Notes: generated from the letters alone by a model not told the origin. Shown: positions 22,026 to 34,865, numbered from the stretch's first letter. The stretch is DNA of 64,000 nt from Puccinia triticina (GCF_026914185.1 NC_070566.1:4154001-4218000); one strand, 5' to 3'. Numbers and translations: made by a program.

Positions 22026-23703
22026 TGTGATGGTAGGATTATGATAATGCCCTGTGTTCTGGAAGGTGTTAGATGATGGAGTTGGGAGTTGAAGAAAAAA
22101 CCTGCTGGGGGGGATGAAGCGAGGTTGGCCGGAAGGAATAGGGAGCAAGGGGAAGTTCGCATCGCTCAATCGGGCACAATCTGGCACAATCGTGACTGGA
22201 AGTCTCCAGGGCCATGTTACATAGTCCGAACTGAGCTCAAGTCACGAACGGCACCGACTTGCGGCCGCATGGCGGAAACCAGCATTGAGTCCACACGTGT
22301 GGGTACCTATTCCCCTGGGCGAGAATGGCCAGGAACTTATGGCTAAGAACTTGACTCTCCAGGACCCTCCTCATCGAGGAAGACATCGCCGGCGAGCGCG
22401 TACACCTTGTTTCAAGCTAACACCGGGATGAATCACCTTCAACGAGGTGCAAGAACAGGGAGAAGCTATGAGGTAGTGTACCTTCTTGCCGAAGAAAGCA
22501 TCGGCGGCAACCGGGAACGCTAGCTTGTGAGAGAGTTAGCCGGGTGGATTCCTCCTCAGCAAGGACCCTGTTACTGGCCTAGGTAGGTTCCTTTACACCA
22601 AGGCGACCGAGCAGCTTCAACTTGAAAAGGTGTACCCACCTAGGATACCTCATTGGCGAGCACCCTATACCCGCTCTTCCCCAGCCACTGGGGCAGTTTT
22701 ATCCTTGCAGAACACCTCGGTTCTCTCACCGGGTTCCCTTGGTGCATTCCTGAGGGGAAGGTTGGAAGTGGGTGTTGCCAGTGCACGTCGGAAATTCATT
22801 ACTCAACATCGCTCGCGGCATGTCCCGGATGGGACTGATGTAAGCCACTCCTCCGGCTGGCTGAGCCACAGCCGATCAGGGATGGACTGATACGCACAAG
22901 CAGCCGTCAAGCTATACCACTTGGCTAGATAGATTCCTTCCTGAAGGGCTTTTACCCTACCAGGCAGGAGCTACAAGGCTACCGGTGAGGTTTTTTCTAG
23001 GCAGCTGATGTCAGGTTGGGTATCAATTGGCCGGCGGGGGTGAAGTTCGATTCGCAGTGTGCAGTTGCATTTTTTTCTCATTTGCATGGTTTCATGGGTT
23101 TCGCAGGGTAATTTGCTACCTACTTCTGTTTAGTTTTCCTTATTTCATACCATCTTCACTTGTTGCCAAGTCGAAAGATGCACGCGAGCTTTCGTCAAGG
23201 AGAGAAGAGTTACGCAAGTTGGTAAGAACCGTTGATAGAGTTTTTGTGGGGTCTTCCTACTGTTTTTGTGAAAGGACATCTGAAGAGCAAAAGAAAATAC
23301 AAAAGGGAAATGATTTGGTTAATCTGAAGACAGGGTTATGACTGCAGACAACGTTCAGCAAAAAGTCAAGTTTATGCAAACGGATGGCCAGGACAGAAGG
23401 GACAATCATGAAAGCTAGGAACATATCACCGCCTCCAAAGGTTCAAGAGAGAAAGTTATGAACTAGACATAGGAAGTTATAGCCTGTTGTCAACTTGGTT
23501 TGCATAATTCAAAACTGATCCAAGGTCAGTTTCTCGGGTCGTTCGGCGTAAGCTCAGCCGGGACTATTTGGTTGTAACACAACCGTGACAATCTGTGGGA
23601 AAGGCAAAAAAGAACATCGATCAACTGGCGATTCCGAGAACCTTTCTTGCTACTCAAGATGAAGAATTGGGGGAAAGTGGGTCTGAACAGACGAAGCAAA
23701 AGT
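22026..23703. other. Spacer between secreted copies 2 and 3
   Basis: No supported gene in ~1.7 kb. 22,990-23,570 is the duplicate of 20,530-21,250. 22,340-22,620 shares phrases with 26,720-27,110 (for example cttgccgaag and gtacaccttgtt-like strings), suggesting a dispersed repeat. Small plus-strand ORFs here (22,630-22,890, 23,027-23,341) lack support. Confidence 0.5.
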
Positions 23704-24370
23704 TTACATACACGCTTCGCCGGTAGTTGTGCCATTACAACTGTAGAAGTGGGTTTTCGTGATGCAAGCTTTTAGCCATAAAGGCAATCGATTGAATTAA
23801 ATTGTTTTCAAGCAACCAAACAAATCATGGAGTCAGAAAAATCAAAACTTCACGGCTGAAACTTGTGCATTTACTATAACTTACCTCTAGCCGCAGCCGT
23901 GTTTCGACCGAACCCAATCTCACATTTCTGTGTGCTCGGCGGACCTGCTGGCGGTGCAGTTGGATCAGCGTTTGGTTGACATCCTTCGGCAGCTATGTTG
24001 AATGAATACATGTAATCAAAAACGATTAATCAATTCCCAAAATCAACTGTTTCGACCGGTCTGATTGTTATTAAATGGAATCAGTTGACTCACTGACATA
24101 GCCGGTGCACCCTTGCTTGCAGACGACATCTGGGCGTTCGTTACATTCTAGGGCGAGAGACAATAGCGAGAATGGAAAATTCAGTTTTTCATAAGTTTCC
24201 ATTCATTAGGACTATCACTTTTGAATCATCAACGGTGACTTACTTGCGTGCGTGGTGTTGGCGCCGGTGTACAAAGAGCATTTAAAAGTTTTTCCAGCTG
24301 GATCATCGGCTAAGACGAGTTGGCCAATCAAAGCAAGAAGTGAAAGGCGGACTAATGATGGAGAAAACAT
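23704..24370 (-). CDS. Small secreted cysteine-rich protein, copy 3
   Basis: Exons 24370-24244, 24147-24094, 23992-23885 and 23768-23704 give a 117-residue protein. The signal peptide MFSPSLVRLSLLALIGQLVL is identical to that of copy 2. The mature part has nine cysteines: FKC, CNERPDVVCKQGC, AEGC, QKCEIGFGR, ACITKTHFYSCNG and GEACM, so one more than the other copies, near the C-terminus. The central segment is Pro/Ala-rich (PTAPPAGPPSTQ) and differs most between copies. Exon sizes 54 and 108 and all phases are conserved. Confidence 0.8.
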
Positions 24371-24639
24371 GATTGACTGTGGGATTGTGATAATAACCTG
24401 CTTTCTGGAAGGTGTTATGATGGAGTTGGAGTTGGAGTTGGGGTTGGAGCTTGAAGAAACAAAGCTGGAGGACGAAGGGACATTGGCACGAACGAAAAGT
24501 TTATAAGGTGACAATTCCTAATTTATGTATGTAACCCACAGTCCGCATGAACTGGAACTGCCCAGGGACCTGACAGTCCTGGCAACTATGACTCAATCGG
24601 ACGCAATCGTGAATGGAAGTCTCCAGAGCGCATCATGCA

Positions 24640-25120
24640 AACTGAGCTCAAGTCACACGATCACCTCTGATCACCTGCAATCGGTTTTGGTCCACCACGA
24701 GAGCGATTTCGGCTCCCTCGGACCGACAACCCAACGACAAAGGGACACACGTCGGCCTACCGTGTGAATGCACGGCAGCACGGCGTCGGGGTGTCCCTCC
24801 TGTCGGGCTGCCGTGTGAATGCAGGGCAGCACGTCGTCGGCGTCTGCGACGGTCAGGCTGCCGTCCCTCTTGACGACAGGCGACCACCTCGGTCATTCCG
24901 CCGCAAGCCTGCCGGTCAGTTGCCTGGCGGCGACCCGGTGGCTCGACCCAACTCGCGCTGCCTGTCAGCCGCCCGGCAGCCGTCCTCGTCCTGGGCTCCC
25001 TCGGAGCGACAACCCGACGACACAGGACACACTGTCGGGCTGCGTGCGAATGCAGGGCAGCACGTCGTCGGCGTCTCGCGAAGGTCAGTCTTTTTTCTGA
25101 CACATCTGATACTGGAGACT
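24640..25120. repeat. GC-rich repeat block
   Basis: Repeated phrases such as gtgaatgcaSggcagcacg and gtcgtcggcgtctSYg occur three times (about 24,764-24,845 and 25,045-25,085), with cccggcagcc- and cgacaacccRacgac-type blocks between. It looks like a low-copy tandem or rearranged repeat rather than a gene; the Arg-rich ORFs in it have no supporting features. Confidence 0.5.
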
Positions 25121-25344
25121 TGAGCTCACAGGGCTGTCAAACCAACCCGGAAGCTGTCTCGCCGAGGCTCAGAGCATCTCCAACGGTCCCTGGATCGCGC
25201 AGACCCTGGGTCACGGCCCTGGACCACATGTAACGGGGTATCCCAGGCTCGGTCCACAGCGGACTCGCCAGAAATCGAGACCCGACAACAGGCTGGACCA
25301 ACTCGTTGTCGGCAAGACCACACCTTGCCCGTCAAGCCACACAA

Positions 25345-25776
25345 GTAGATGACCAGCTCCTGGTCATCCTTTCGATCCTCGGAGTCAAACGCCCGGTCAT
25401 CCTATCGATGACCGGCCATGCATTGATCCCGGTCATCAATAGGATGACCCGTGATTATATTGATGCCGGTCATTGGTCTCGATGTCCGCTCATCTATGTT
25501 GATGCCCGGCCATCGGCCTCGATGACCGGTCATGGGATCGATGACCAGTCATGGGCATCAATGACCGGTCATGGGTATCAATGACTATCGATGCCCGGTC
25601 ATCGGCTTTGATGACCGGTCATGGGTATCGTTGACAGGTCATCCTATCGATGACCGGTCATGGGTATCGATGACAGGTCATCCTATCGATGACCGGTCAT
25701 GGGTATCAATGACCGGTCATCTTATTGATGACCAGTCATGGGTATCAACGACCGGTCATCCTACCAATGACCTGAT
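25345..25776. repeat. Tandem palindrome array, GATGACCGGTCATC type
   Basis: About 430 bp of units near 20 bp, each centred on the palindrome TGACCGGTCA or a variant (tgacaggtca, tgaccagtca). Spacers alternate between gggtatc and cctatc, so in the best-ordered part (25,610-25,720) a ~40-bp double unit repeats. The order decays toward the left edge. Confidence 0.85.
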
Positions 25777-27555
25777 GTGAGGATGGGCCGGTAGGTGATG
25801 TAGCGTTAGGTGTAGCATGTGTGGGGTGCGAGGTGCGGCCCAAGAGGGCCGAGTGTCGGGTTGGAGCAGACTCGCCACAAGTGGAGGGCTGTGGCGAGTT
25901 GAGGCGACTCGGGAGGCGTTTGGCGAGTCGTGTAGCGAGTCCGTTGGACCCCGAAAACTCGCCCGACTCGCTAAATTGGGGTCGCGAGTCCCGCTTTAGC
26001 GAGTCCGTTGGAGATGCTCTCACCCGGGTCAGGATGACCGCGTTTTGCCGCCGGCTTGCCGTCGAGGCCTCCCTCAGCGTAGCATTTCCTGCTCATCTCA
26101 GAGGTTATTCTTTCATGCGAGAGCTCGAGAAAAAAAATTGAAGAGTGTTTTTTTTTTTTGACAAAAAATGACTTTGCAAAAATTTGGATCAGCCCATCTT
26201 GAGGATGCTAGGCTGTATTCTCAAATTTCACCTGTTATCACCATTGGCCTTTGGCTGATCAGTTGGAAGATGCGGTGCCTCTGAGCATGGGCTGCTGATG
26301 GAACATGGGTTCAAGCTTCGCTGCGAGGATTTTTTTGCGGCGCGCCGAGCGTCTCATGCCTGGACTCTCACGGCCTCTCACGGCAGAGGTGCGAGTACAT
26401 GATCCCATGCACTCATCACATGGTGGGTAGCTCGACGGCTGGGGCTGCCCAAAAACATAATCTCACGACCTGGAGAGTCGCTGAGAGATTTGTTTGAACA
26501 AGGGCAGCCTGTCGACGACCCGCCCCTGCTGCCGTCAGATATGCGGCAGCGCTTGTGGTCGGCCCGACACTGTGGCTGCAAACCGCGACACCACGACGGC
26601 GGCCAGCAGGAAGGTTTGGCTGGGTCGGGGAGGGTCAGGTTGCCGGCAAAAACAATCAGCAAACCGACGTCGGCGCACTCCCGTGGTGTCCTTGGTTGTG
26701 CTGAACAAGGCTGAACAGTTGTAAACTTCTCGCTGAAGAAAACATCGTTGGCAAACGGGTACATCTTGTTGATAGTCCGCTTGCCGGCAAGCGGCCCCTT
26801 TTGTCGGCCTTCCGTGCTTCCGTGAGAGGGTGCCGTCGAACTTAACTAGAAGTCCCTCCTGGGCCCGAAGCGCCCGCCTCCGAACTTGAGTCCGAAGGAT
26901 GCCATGTCCTGCCGTCTCTTTGTTGAAGCAGATTCATCCCGGCAAGCGGGTCGGGTGTATCCGTCTGCGGTCAATGTCTTATTCGGTGAGAAGGTACAAG
27001 CAGTGCAAGGACCTTCCACTTCTTCCCGTTCTTGCCGAAGGTGTTAGTCACAGAGAGGGTCAAAAATTTGTTCATTGTTGGTAACCACTTTCGTTCAGGC
27101 ATTCCTACCGAATCTAGGCTCCAAAAATGAGGTTCGTAAGGGCCAAGTTATTCCTGAAGGATATTTGCTTTGTGAGTTCAACTTCCGGCCTCTTACACCC
27201 CGTGATCGGAGGCAGTAAATCCCCCAGCACGACCAGCCAAGATGAATTGGTCCGGATGAGTGGGGAAAGCCAACATGATAGAACAGTCAGGGAAGAGATG
27301 TCCCAGCCCCAGTACTCATTGGGCCATTTCTTCCAAGTCTCGACCATCTCGCGCTGGACAGGTATGTTTACATCCTCACTCTGGCTGAAGACGCATGCAG
27401 ACGCGATTTGCGGCCTATCCTGCCTTGATCTTAAAGATGAATTTAGGGCATAGAGCTTTGTGATCTTACTAACAAAATGCAAAACAATAACTTAACAAAC
27501 TTGACAGGGAGGTACATGAACGGCTAAAGTACAATTGTGTTGATCATCGTGTCGT
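25777..27555. other. No convincing gene
   Basis: 25,860-26,010 is rich in gcgagt/actcgc words (short degenerate repeat). 26,120-26,400 is unremarkable. A Cys-rich minus frame at 26,378-26,764 has no signal peptide. 26,720-27,110 resembles 22,340-22,620. 27,114-27,482 is open on both strands without a recognisable product. Confidence 0.4.
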
Positions 27556-29290
27556 TTAAGGCTTCAAATCACACCAGTTGATTTTAGCCGACTTGCCGTA
27601 TTTCTTTTCTAGCCATTCATTGGCTAGTTTGAAGTGATTATTCCCTAAGAATCCTCGATGAGCTGAAAGAGGTGATGGATGGGCGGATTTGAGAATCAAA
27701 TGTTTTGACTTAATTTAGAATTCATAAATTTAATGGTCGAAGGCAGCTTATCAATGACACTTTCTCTACAAACTGAATGGGAGACAAAAAAAGATGCCGA
27801 AAATGTCTACTGACCTCGGATAGACGTGCCACTCGATCAGCGGCCCATTTTCCCCAACACAGAAAGACAACGCCTTTGCCGAATCCTGGCAAGTCTTGAT
27901 TTCTTGGATCTTCGGCCAAGATGGATGATGGTGCATCATCATCTCTTCCCGCAACTTGTGATAATTTCGGCGTTGTGGTTGATTCCGCTAAATTGATATC
28001 CGGGGACGCTGGCTGCGATTCCTCCAATTTTTTGTCACTTGAAGGCTGGTGATCCGGATTTTCTGCGGTTATTTTATCGCTATGAGGTGCTTTGTCTGAA
28101 TCGGGAACTGAAGCTGTGTGATCTGCGTCTGAAGTGGAGGCCTTCAGGGTTGAAACTGAAACCGGTGTGGGGGGGTTGGGGTCGAGAAGTGAGGTGGTAG
28201 ACTGAGAACCTTTAGTTTCAGGTGGGCTAGCTTCGGACGAAGTGGGATGATCTAGTTTAATGCGTTTGGACACAGGTTCAATTGTCTGGTCTGCTTCCGT
28301 AGGCTTGATATCTTTTAAAAGTCCCAGTCCACCATACAAGTCAATCGCATCAACCACGGCATCCGTAAATTGTTCCCAGCCTTTGTTGGAATGCGAGCCG
28401 GCTGAGCTTTTTTTCACTGTCAAAGACGTATTGAGAAGTAAGACCCCAGATTCAGCCCAAGAGCGGAGAGTACCATGCCCAGGTGCCTTAAACTCCGGAT
28501 ATTCACTTTTCAACTCCTGGTAAATCTAGAGATTACTGAGAATCATCAGTTGTCGTAATAGACTGGAGTTTTTCATCCAGTATGTCAAAAAATAAATTCA
28601 GCAAGCACTCACGTTTCTCAAGGAGCCAGGTATAGGGATACCCTTAGGAACAGAAAATGATAGGCCATGAGCTTGGCCAGGACCGTGATATGGATCCTGC
28701 CCGATGATAACGACCCGGATCTGGTCTAATGGTGTAGCCCGACTCCAATGGTAAATATTTTTGGCAGGCGGGTAGATATTATTTCGTGGTTGATTGAGCC
28801 CCTCTGCAATCAAAAACCGCTTGAGATCGAGGAAGTATTGTTGGGTAAGTTGAGCTCGCAGGACGTGGAGGTAGGATGAGCCCAGGCCATGTTCGGGATC
28901 GATTTCCAGCGCGAGCAGCTCCTTGAACTCAGCCGATAGAGAATCTCGATAGGACTCTGAATCGACCGGCTGCAGCTTCTGATAGGATACTCGGGCCAAG
29001 CGTCCGGTCGTCACGAGCGTTCGAACATTCGATGTTTTGCCCTTGGACTTTGGAGCAGGCGCGGTGACCCTGGCTGATGAGCTGATGAAAGAACGGACGA
29101 CATACATCTCAGTCCCCGGTTCCGCTTTGGAGTCGTTAACAAGAGTGCAACAAAAGGCTCACGTTGTGGTGGAAGAAACGCTCGGGGAAGAAGTCTTACT
29201 CGTGACTCCAAACGACGGATCTTTGGCGCCAAACATTTGAGCAATCGAGCGCTGGCGTTTGTCAGGTTTCGGGATCGCGCTGGGTGCCAT
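27556..29290 (-). CDS. UNG1: Uracil-DNA glycosylase with a large internal insertion
   Basis: Family 1 uracil-DNA glycosylase removes uracil from DNA to start base-excision repair. Exons 29290-29163, 29081-28613, 28525-27815 and 27708-27556 join in frame to 486 residues. The water-activating motif GQDPYHG is at residues 170-176, followed by LSFSVPKG and [17 protein letters not shown] and [13 protein letters not shown] follow, and the Leu-loop motif [13 protein letters not shown] begins at 446, all conserved. Near the N-terminus QRSIAQMF matches a PCNA-interacting motif, as in nuclear UNG. Between about residues 270 and 414 lies a Ser/Thr/Pro/Asp-rich insertion absent from typical enzymes of ~300 residues; it lies after the GWEQFTDAV helix and before [10 protein letters not shown]. 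Introns are 81, 87 and 106 bp. Confidence 0.92.
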
Positions 29291-30968
29291 GATGAACAGT
29301 AAAGCTGACGCTGGCCGTGACTCCCAATGGGTGGTCTACAAAATACGCGAACACGAGGCGCCGGGGATCCTCCAAACACCAGCTGGGGTCCCCCGAAAGA
29401 CGGGGGCTCCAGAATTGGTGAACTGTGACATGCAGCTGTGATGAGAACAGCAGCTCTGTGGACCCCTCTGCTCACTGAACAAACATGTGTCATCTGCTTC
29501 ATAAATGCTGCTTACTCTGCGTGAAAGGGAGACTTATGAATGGTAAGATTGGGCCCCTGCACTGCAAAAATTAACTGATTGGACTACTTCTCAGACCACC
29601 TGCTTTGCTGGTTAAAGCAGTTGTTGGAAAGGTTTTTCAGATGAGATTTTCCGCATCACCATATGGTACCCTCAAAATTGTGCCCTGCACAATGGGGATG
29701 TTATTTTTTTTTTAAAATTGGAAAAATGAGAAATGGGTGGAAACTTTTCAAGATTTCAAAAAGAGAATGACCAAATTGATTATTGGATAAAGGAGAGGAA
29801 GATCAAGAAGGTGAGAAAGAGAAGAAAAGCTAAATTTCTGAAGGAAAAAAAACTGAAATTCTTAGAGATCCTAATTCAGACAAATTGTTGAGACAGAAAT
29901 TTTTGCACAAGAAATATCTGCCTTGATGTCCTGATTGGCTATTGTTTTCTGATGTTCTTCATCAAAAACCCTATATCATGACAGCAAATTACGGGCTGTT
30001 GACTTTTATTATTTGTTGTATAATGTGAAATTGAAATGATTTATGTCAAGAGGAAAATTCAAATTTTGAATCAGTTTATGTTTGAGATGAAATTTACAAT
30101 GAAGTGTGATGTGTAGCCCACCTTTTGCTTTCTTTCTTTGTGAAATTCCATTATCCAAGCCAAGGTCAATGATATCTTCTGTGGGTATTGAAAGATAAAA
30201 TTTATTAAATCAGATTCTCCTAAAATCAATGTAAAGCATTTGAATCTGATACATACTGTGTTTACTATCTGTTAGACTGTTTGGATTTCTCAATGATGAG
30301 CCTATTCTCCCATAATTTTCAGCAGTTTTCTTTCTGTATCCAAAGAGTAAATTTGGGTTTACATCTTGATTGCGTCCCAAACTTTGAACTTTGTTGTATC
30401 AAAACATGAAAGTTAGATTTTCTGCCTCAATTATTCATTTGATTTGAACTCTGCAAAGAATTGAAAAAAATTCCTGAAGTAATGTGAAGAGACCCCAAGC
30501 CAAGATTAGGACATTTAAACAATATCCTGCATGAGTTGAACCACCAAATATATATTTTAGTGAAATTCTTGGGGGATTATTGACATCTTTCAGTGGGCTG
30601 TATGCATATGCCTTGCATAGATCTTTGTAGAATAATTCTCCTTGGACCTTGATTGAGGAGTAATATGAACATATGAACCCTTCTGAAATCAGCTAGTACA
30701 AACTGTGCCAGCCCAATAACACAGGTTTTGTAATACATTTTGTTCCAGATTTCCAATAAGGATTCATCCATGGAAATTAGAATCCAGGAGTGGTATTTCT
30801 TGTGCTGGGTGACCAAAAAGTTATCTTCTCTTGCCACACAAAGCAAGGCATACCAGAAAATTTAAAAAAAGAAGTAGAGAAAATCCAAAAATCAAAGGGT
30901 CACCACCCATCTGGGGGGCCAACCAGTACAGTTCATCACCAAAATTTCCTTACATGCCAAGGAAGCTT
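29291..30968. other. AT-rich intergenic region
   Basis: About 1.7 kb. 29,300-29,500 holds the upstream region of UNG1. From 29,690 to 30,560 the sequence is A/T-rich without a plausible ORF. A minus frame at 30,577-30,846 has no recognisable features and may be a distal exon of the next gene. Confidence 0.45.
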
Positions 30969-32640
30969 TTATTTGAGGGATGAATTCTGTGGATTTGCTT
31001 TCCATAATATATATAAAATTGAATAAAACTTACTTGTTAAATCTTGAAGTCTTGAATTATCTTTTGTTGCAAGGTAGATAAGTCTGTTTGTTAGTCTAAT
31101 TATCCTGTGAGAAGCAGATAAATCCATGGATTCCAGCTTTTTTCTCTGTATATAGTAGGAATTGTAGGTTTTTTTCCACCACTGGAAAGCTAATGAAATT
31201 GTTGTTCTATTTGGTTCAGATTGGTCTCTTGCATTTTCTGTGCAATCCAGTACCCAAGATACAACTTTCCTATCTGGAAAAGACATGGATGGTGTACGCA
31301 ATATTTGGGTTGGCTGGATTGGAGATGATTCTTGGGAGAATGATTTTATCCTTTGAGAATGTTCTGGAGTTGATATGAACATTTTGTATATATCTATGGG
31401 AGTGAATGAGTATTGATACCTAAACTGCAGGGATCTCTTGTTTACCAAAAATAGATTTGATGTGACACAAAAATGTCAAATAAATTCTTCAAGAAATAGC
31501 ACATACTGATAATCCTTTGAGCTCTGAATTTCTTCTTTCATTTCTCTTGAGATATATTCATGATTAGAGTTTATCAGATATTTTATTGTATCATAAAAAA
31601 GCTTCAAATTCAGATAAAGATCATCATTTTTCCCATGAGCAATGAATTTAAGCTCTGATATATCTGTTAACATCTCCTTGATATGATATTTGAATTGAAT
31701 TTGTGACACAGCTTCAGGTCCCAGATGCATGAATATGCTCTCTTCATACAAGTAGTTCACATTGATTGATTTTCTCTTCAACATATCAATTAATTTTTTG
31801 ATACATGGGGTTATGGACCGGTGTTTTATCTTGTGAATAGTGAAGAGATATTCAAGCTCCAACCTATCCCAAAAGTCTTTATCCATGACTGCTGATATCA
31901 AAAACACAGTTGAATCAATTTAAGCTCCCCATTTGGAAAGAATACAGAATCAATCAAGTACCTTGTAACAAGACTTGTAATTCTCCATACAAGGAGCTCT
32001 GAAGAATTCTAGACTTGAAGTCAATAGTAATAAGATATACCCCCATTATTTCTTTCTCAAATGATAAATTTTTCATGTGGTTCAAAAGTAACAACTTCCC
32101 CCTAGTACCCCTCAAAAAGTTCTTCATGTCCACCAAGTTGCACATTCTGTGCTTGATTGATTCAGAGAGGAACAAGATCATAAGTTTTCCCATCTTTTCA
32201 TGCAAATACATATTTGATTGTGACAGTGAATTTGTGGTTGTTTCCAGTATTTTGCAAATGTTGTTCCATTCCCTAATGAATTGATGTCCTGAAATTTCAC
32301 TCCTTGGGATTTTAGATGCAAAAAGGTTCATTGGGGATGGATCTGGTTGGTAAGTTTCTTCAAAAGCGGACTTCATAAGATTAAAGTGCTCCTGTAGTTG
32401 AAAAAATGTGTACTTTGAATTCTTCAATCCAGGATTTGATTTCATGGTCTCTTCAATGTCACACAAAATATTCCTGATGTAGTTTGCTGAATGTTCTATT
32501 GGAATTACTGCAAACAAAAAAATATTAGATTGGGTTAATTTGATAAAAATATTGAGCAACATACTTTTGGGTTTGGGTAAATGTAGGACAAACTCAGATC
32601 TTGAACCAATCAATTCATTATCCCCTAGAATATTTCAGAT
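30969..32640 (-). CDS. Unrecognised multi-exon gene
   Basis: Several minus-strand open segments join at plausible splice sites. An exon ending EFVLHLPKPK before gtatgt (~32,565) is followed by an acceptor near 32,511; the next exon ends ELQVLLQ before gtactt (~31,962); the next begins near 31,890 with VMDKDFWDRLELEYLFTIHK. A further segment (31,448-30,969) contains SWVLDCTENARDQSEPNRTT. The product is helical, rich in Lys/Ile/Asn, with no signal peptide or membrane segment I trust. The junction near 31,450-31,480 is unclear. AT-rich composition and position among repeats leave open that it is a decayed or transposon-derived gene. Confidence 0.35.
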
Positions 32641-33149
32641 TTCACATGTTGTTTAAATTTCACAGCCTTCAAACTCATAAGATTTTTTAATATACATAAA
32701 CAAATTCCTCACCTCTATAACGTTTTCTACTTGGCCAAGAATCCTCTATAGGTAATAGACAATTTCAGCTAAGTTTAATTTCCCAGAAATGTTTCACTTT
32801 TTTCCAAAATTGGGTGGGGAAGAGAATAGGTCCATAGAATGGGGAATACTAACTTTTCCTGCGTTCAAACTTTCTATGATTGTAGCGCCTGTGTCCCCAA
32901 TCTTCAGAAGACGAGTCAGAGTAGCAACCAAGCAGGAAAGTATCTATGTTTATTTCTACCAGAAAATTATATAAATATTCAAAAACACAATGGTCAGTAA
33001 AAATATGTTCAATCACAGAACAGGAGAGTTGAAAAAAGTAATTAGCTAAGGCTTCTAAGTGTTTTTCTGTTTATATATTCTACCTACCTTCAGTATTGCC
33101 TCCAGTAACATAGGATTCACCAGCCAGGTTTTCCACCATATGTTCACTG

Positions 33150-34101
33150 GTGTCAGCCTTAGAGTCAGCGCAGCTGACCTAAAGTCTACCTTTATCATTA
33201 TTTCTACCTCAAATCTCTTATATCTTTTCATGCTTAAGGTTTAACCTTGTTTTGACTTCAGATTCTGATTTCTCATGCAATTTTGACCCTAGTGTTCACT
33301 GATCACTTTACAATATCTCTACTCCTTCATAGAGTTTGTGGTTTGTGACACACATGCGCAGCAGCGCCCTGAGTGCTCCCAACCACATGTACATGTGTGA
33401 TTATGTCATCCAACTTTGAAAATTTTCGAAGTCAGGATCCCCCATGCAGCTGGAGGATCCACAGACTTCAGCACACCAGAACCACCACTCAGATAACTCC
33501 AGGATCACCACCAAAGAGCCTACTATACTCCCAGTATACCTACCATCACAGGCGCCTAGGATATTGACAGTAAGTAACCTCTTTCACTGAACCTTGTTTA
33601 TCTCAGAGGTACAACTCTGTGTCTTGCTTGATCTGCTCTTTCTTCTGGTTTTGCCTCCTTCTTGATCACAGGGCTGTCCCTCCAAATCCACAGGCCTTTG
33701 CCTCTATCTTGATCACAGGGCTGTCCCTTATTATCACTTGGCCTTTGCCTCAAATCTAGGTTACAGGGCTGTCCCTCAGGTTTCCCTTTAAGAACCTTGA
33801 CTATCCAGAAGGAAGCTAAAAAATTGTGGCTGGATTAAACTTATCTAATCCAGATACCCTCCTGAGAGGAAGCTGTAGCACTTCTAGCACAGATTAGCAG
33901 CACTCTTCTGAAGAGTAGCATTGCCAGTGGACGTGCATTCCCACTAGAATAACCTAGCACTTCTCTTTTTCCTTATCCTGCTTGGTTTCTCTCTCTCTTT
34001 CTCTTTTTCTCTTATAGTTGTAGTTTCTTTATCCCAAGAAATCCAACTATTGCCCCCCCCACTTCTTGTGTCCTGTTGTCACTATAGAGACTCAGGATCA
34101 C
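33150..34101 (+). repeat. LTR-like repeat, uninterrupted copy
   Basis: Homologous to 44,570-44,765 plus 45,830-46,570. Shared blocks: gtgtcagccttagagtcaRc, cccagtatacctac, tcacaggcgcctaggatatt, ctttatcccaagaaatccaa and tcactatagagactcagg. Both copies stop just after the last block, giving an end resembling ...atcaca. Internal tandem copies of gatcacagggctgtcccY and ggcctttgcct occur at 33,650-33,780. I infer a solo LTR because no coding region is attached. Confidence 0.6.
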
Positions 34102-34865
34102 AACTGGCTTTTACATAGATATGAATTTTTCCAACTAAAACTTGCAAAACAAGTGTCTGTGATATGAGCCACAGCTGGCCAAGAAGTTGGTAATTCATGA
34201 TTGGTGCTATAAGAAGTGCAAGAGAAGTTTTAAGCTACAAATTCAGAAATTTTTTTTGGCTTTCTATTTCCTGTCCAAAATTTCAAAGTAGTCTTCACAG
34301 GTATCTGATGTGGAATGAGACTAGGGTAAAATTACCTTGAAGGATGAAGCTGATGAAGGTTTTTTTGGAAAGTGAATTTTCACAACATTCTGTGTGGGAG
34401 GTTCACATTATAAGTTTGCAGTGCCATTCCCAAAGGCTTTTCAACATCTTTCTGATGCAAGTTTGAATGAGAAGAAACACATGCCTTAAAATTATGATGA
34501 AACTAACTGGCTCAAACTGTGTTTACCCAGTTACAGATAATGCTGTTTGAAACTTTGAAACACCCTGGTGAACTTGTGTGCTATTTTGCTGTTTCCTGAT
34601 TGCATGTTGGCTAAAACTGAGCCCTTGTTCTGAATTTTCAACTGGTGATGTACATATTTATGTTTTTATTTTTTTGAAAAGTCTTCAGTTTTATTTTTTT
34701 TAATGCTTGCCAACATGACTAAAAAACTAAATCTTCATGTCTGGCAACTAAGATTGACCTTTTCCATACTTCCCCCATATGCTTATTACTATCCTGAAAT
34801 ATGTTGATGCAACAGCTGCATACTCTATGCAGTTGTAACTTATGCTTTACGTCTATGCTCTGACC

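Noticed and set aside
24648..25123. Arg- or Pro-rich proteins on both strands
   Set aside because: All frames are open because the region is GC-rich repeat; no domain, signal or intron pattern supports coding.
26378..26764. Fourth cysteine-rich secreted protein
   Set aside because: No signal peptide, no similarity to the three paralogues and no matching exon structure.
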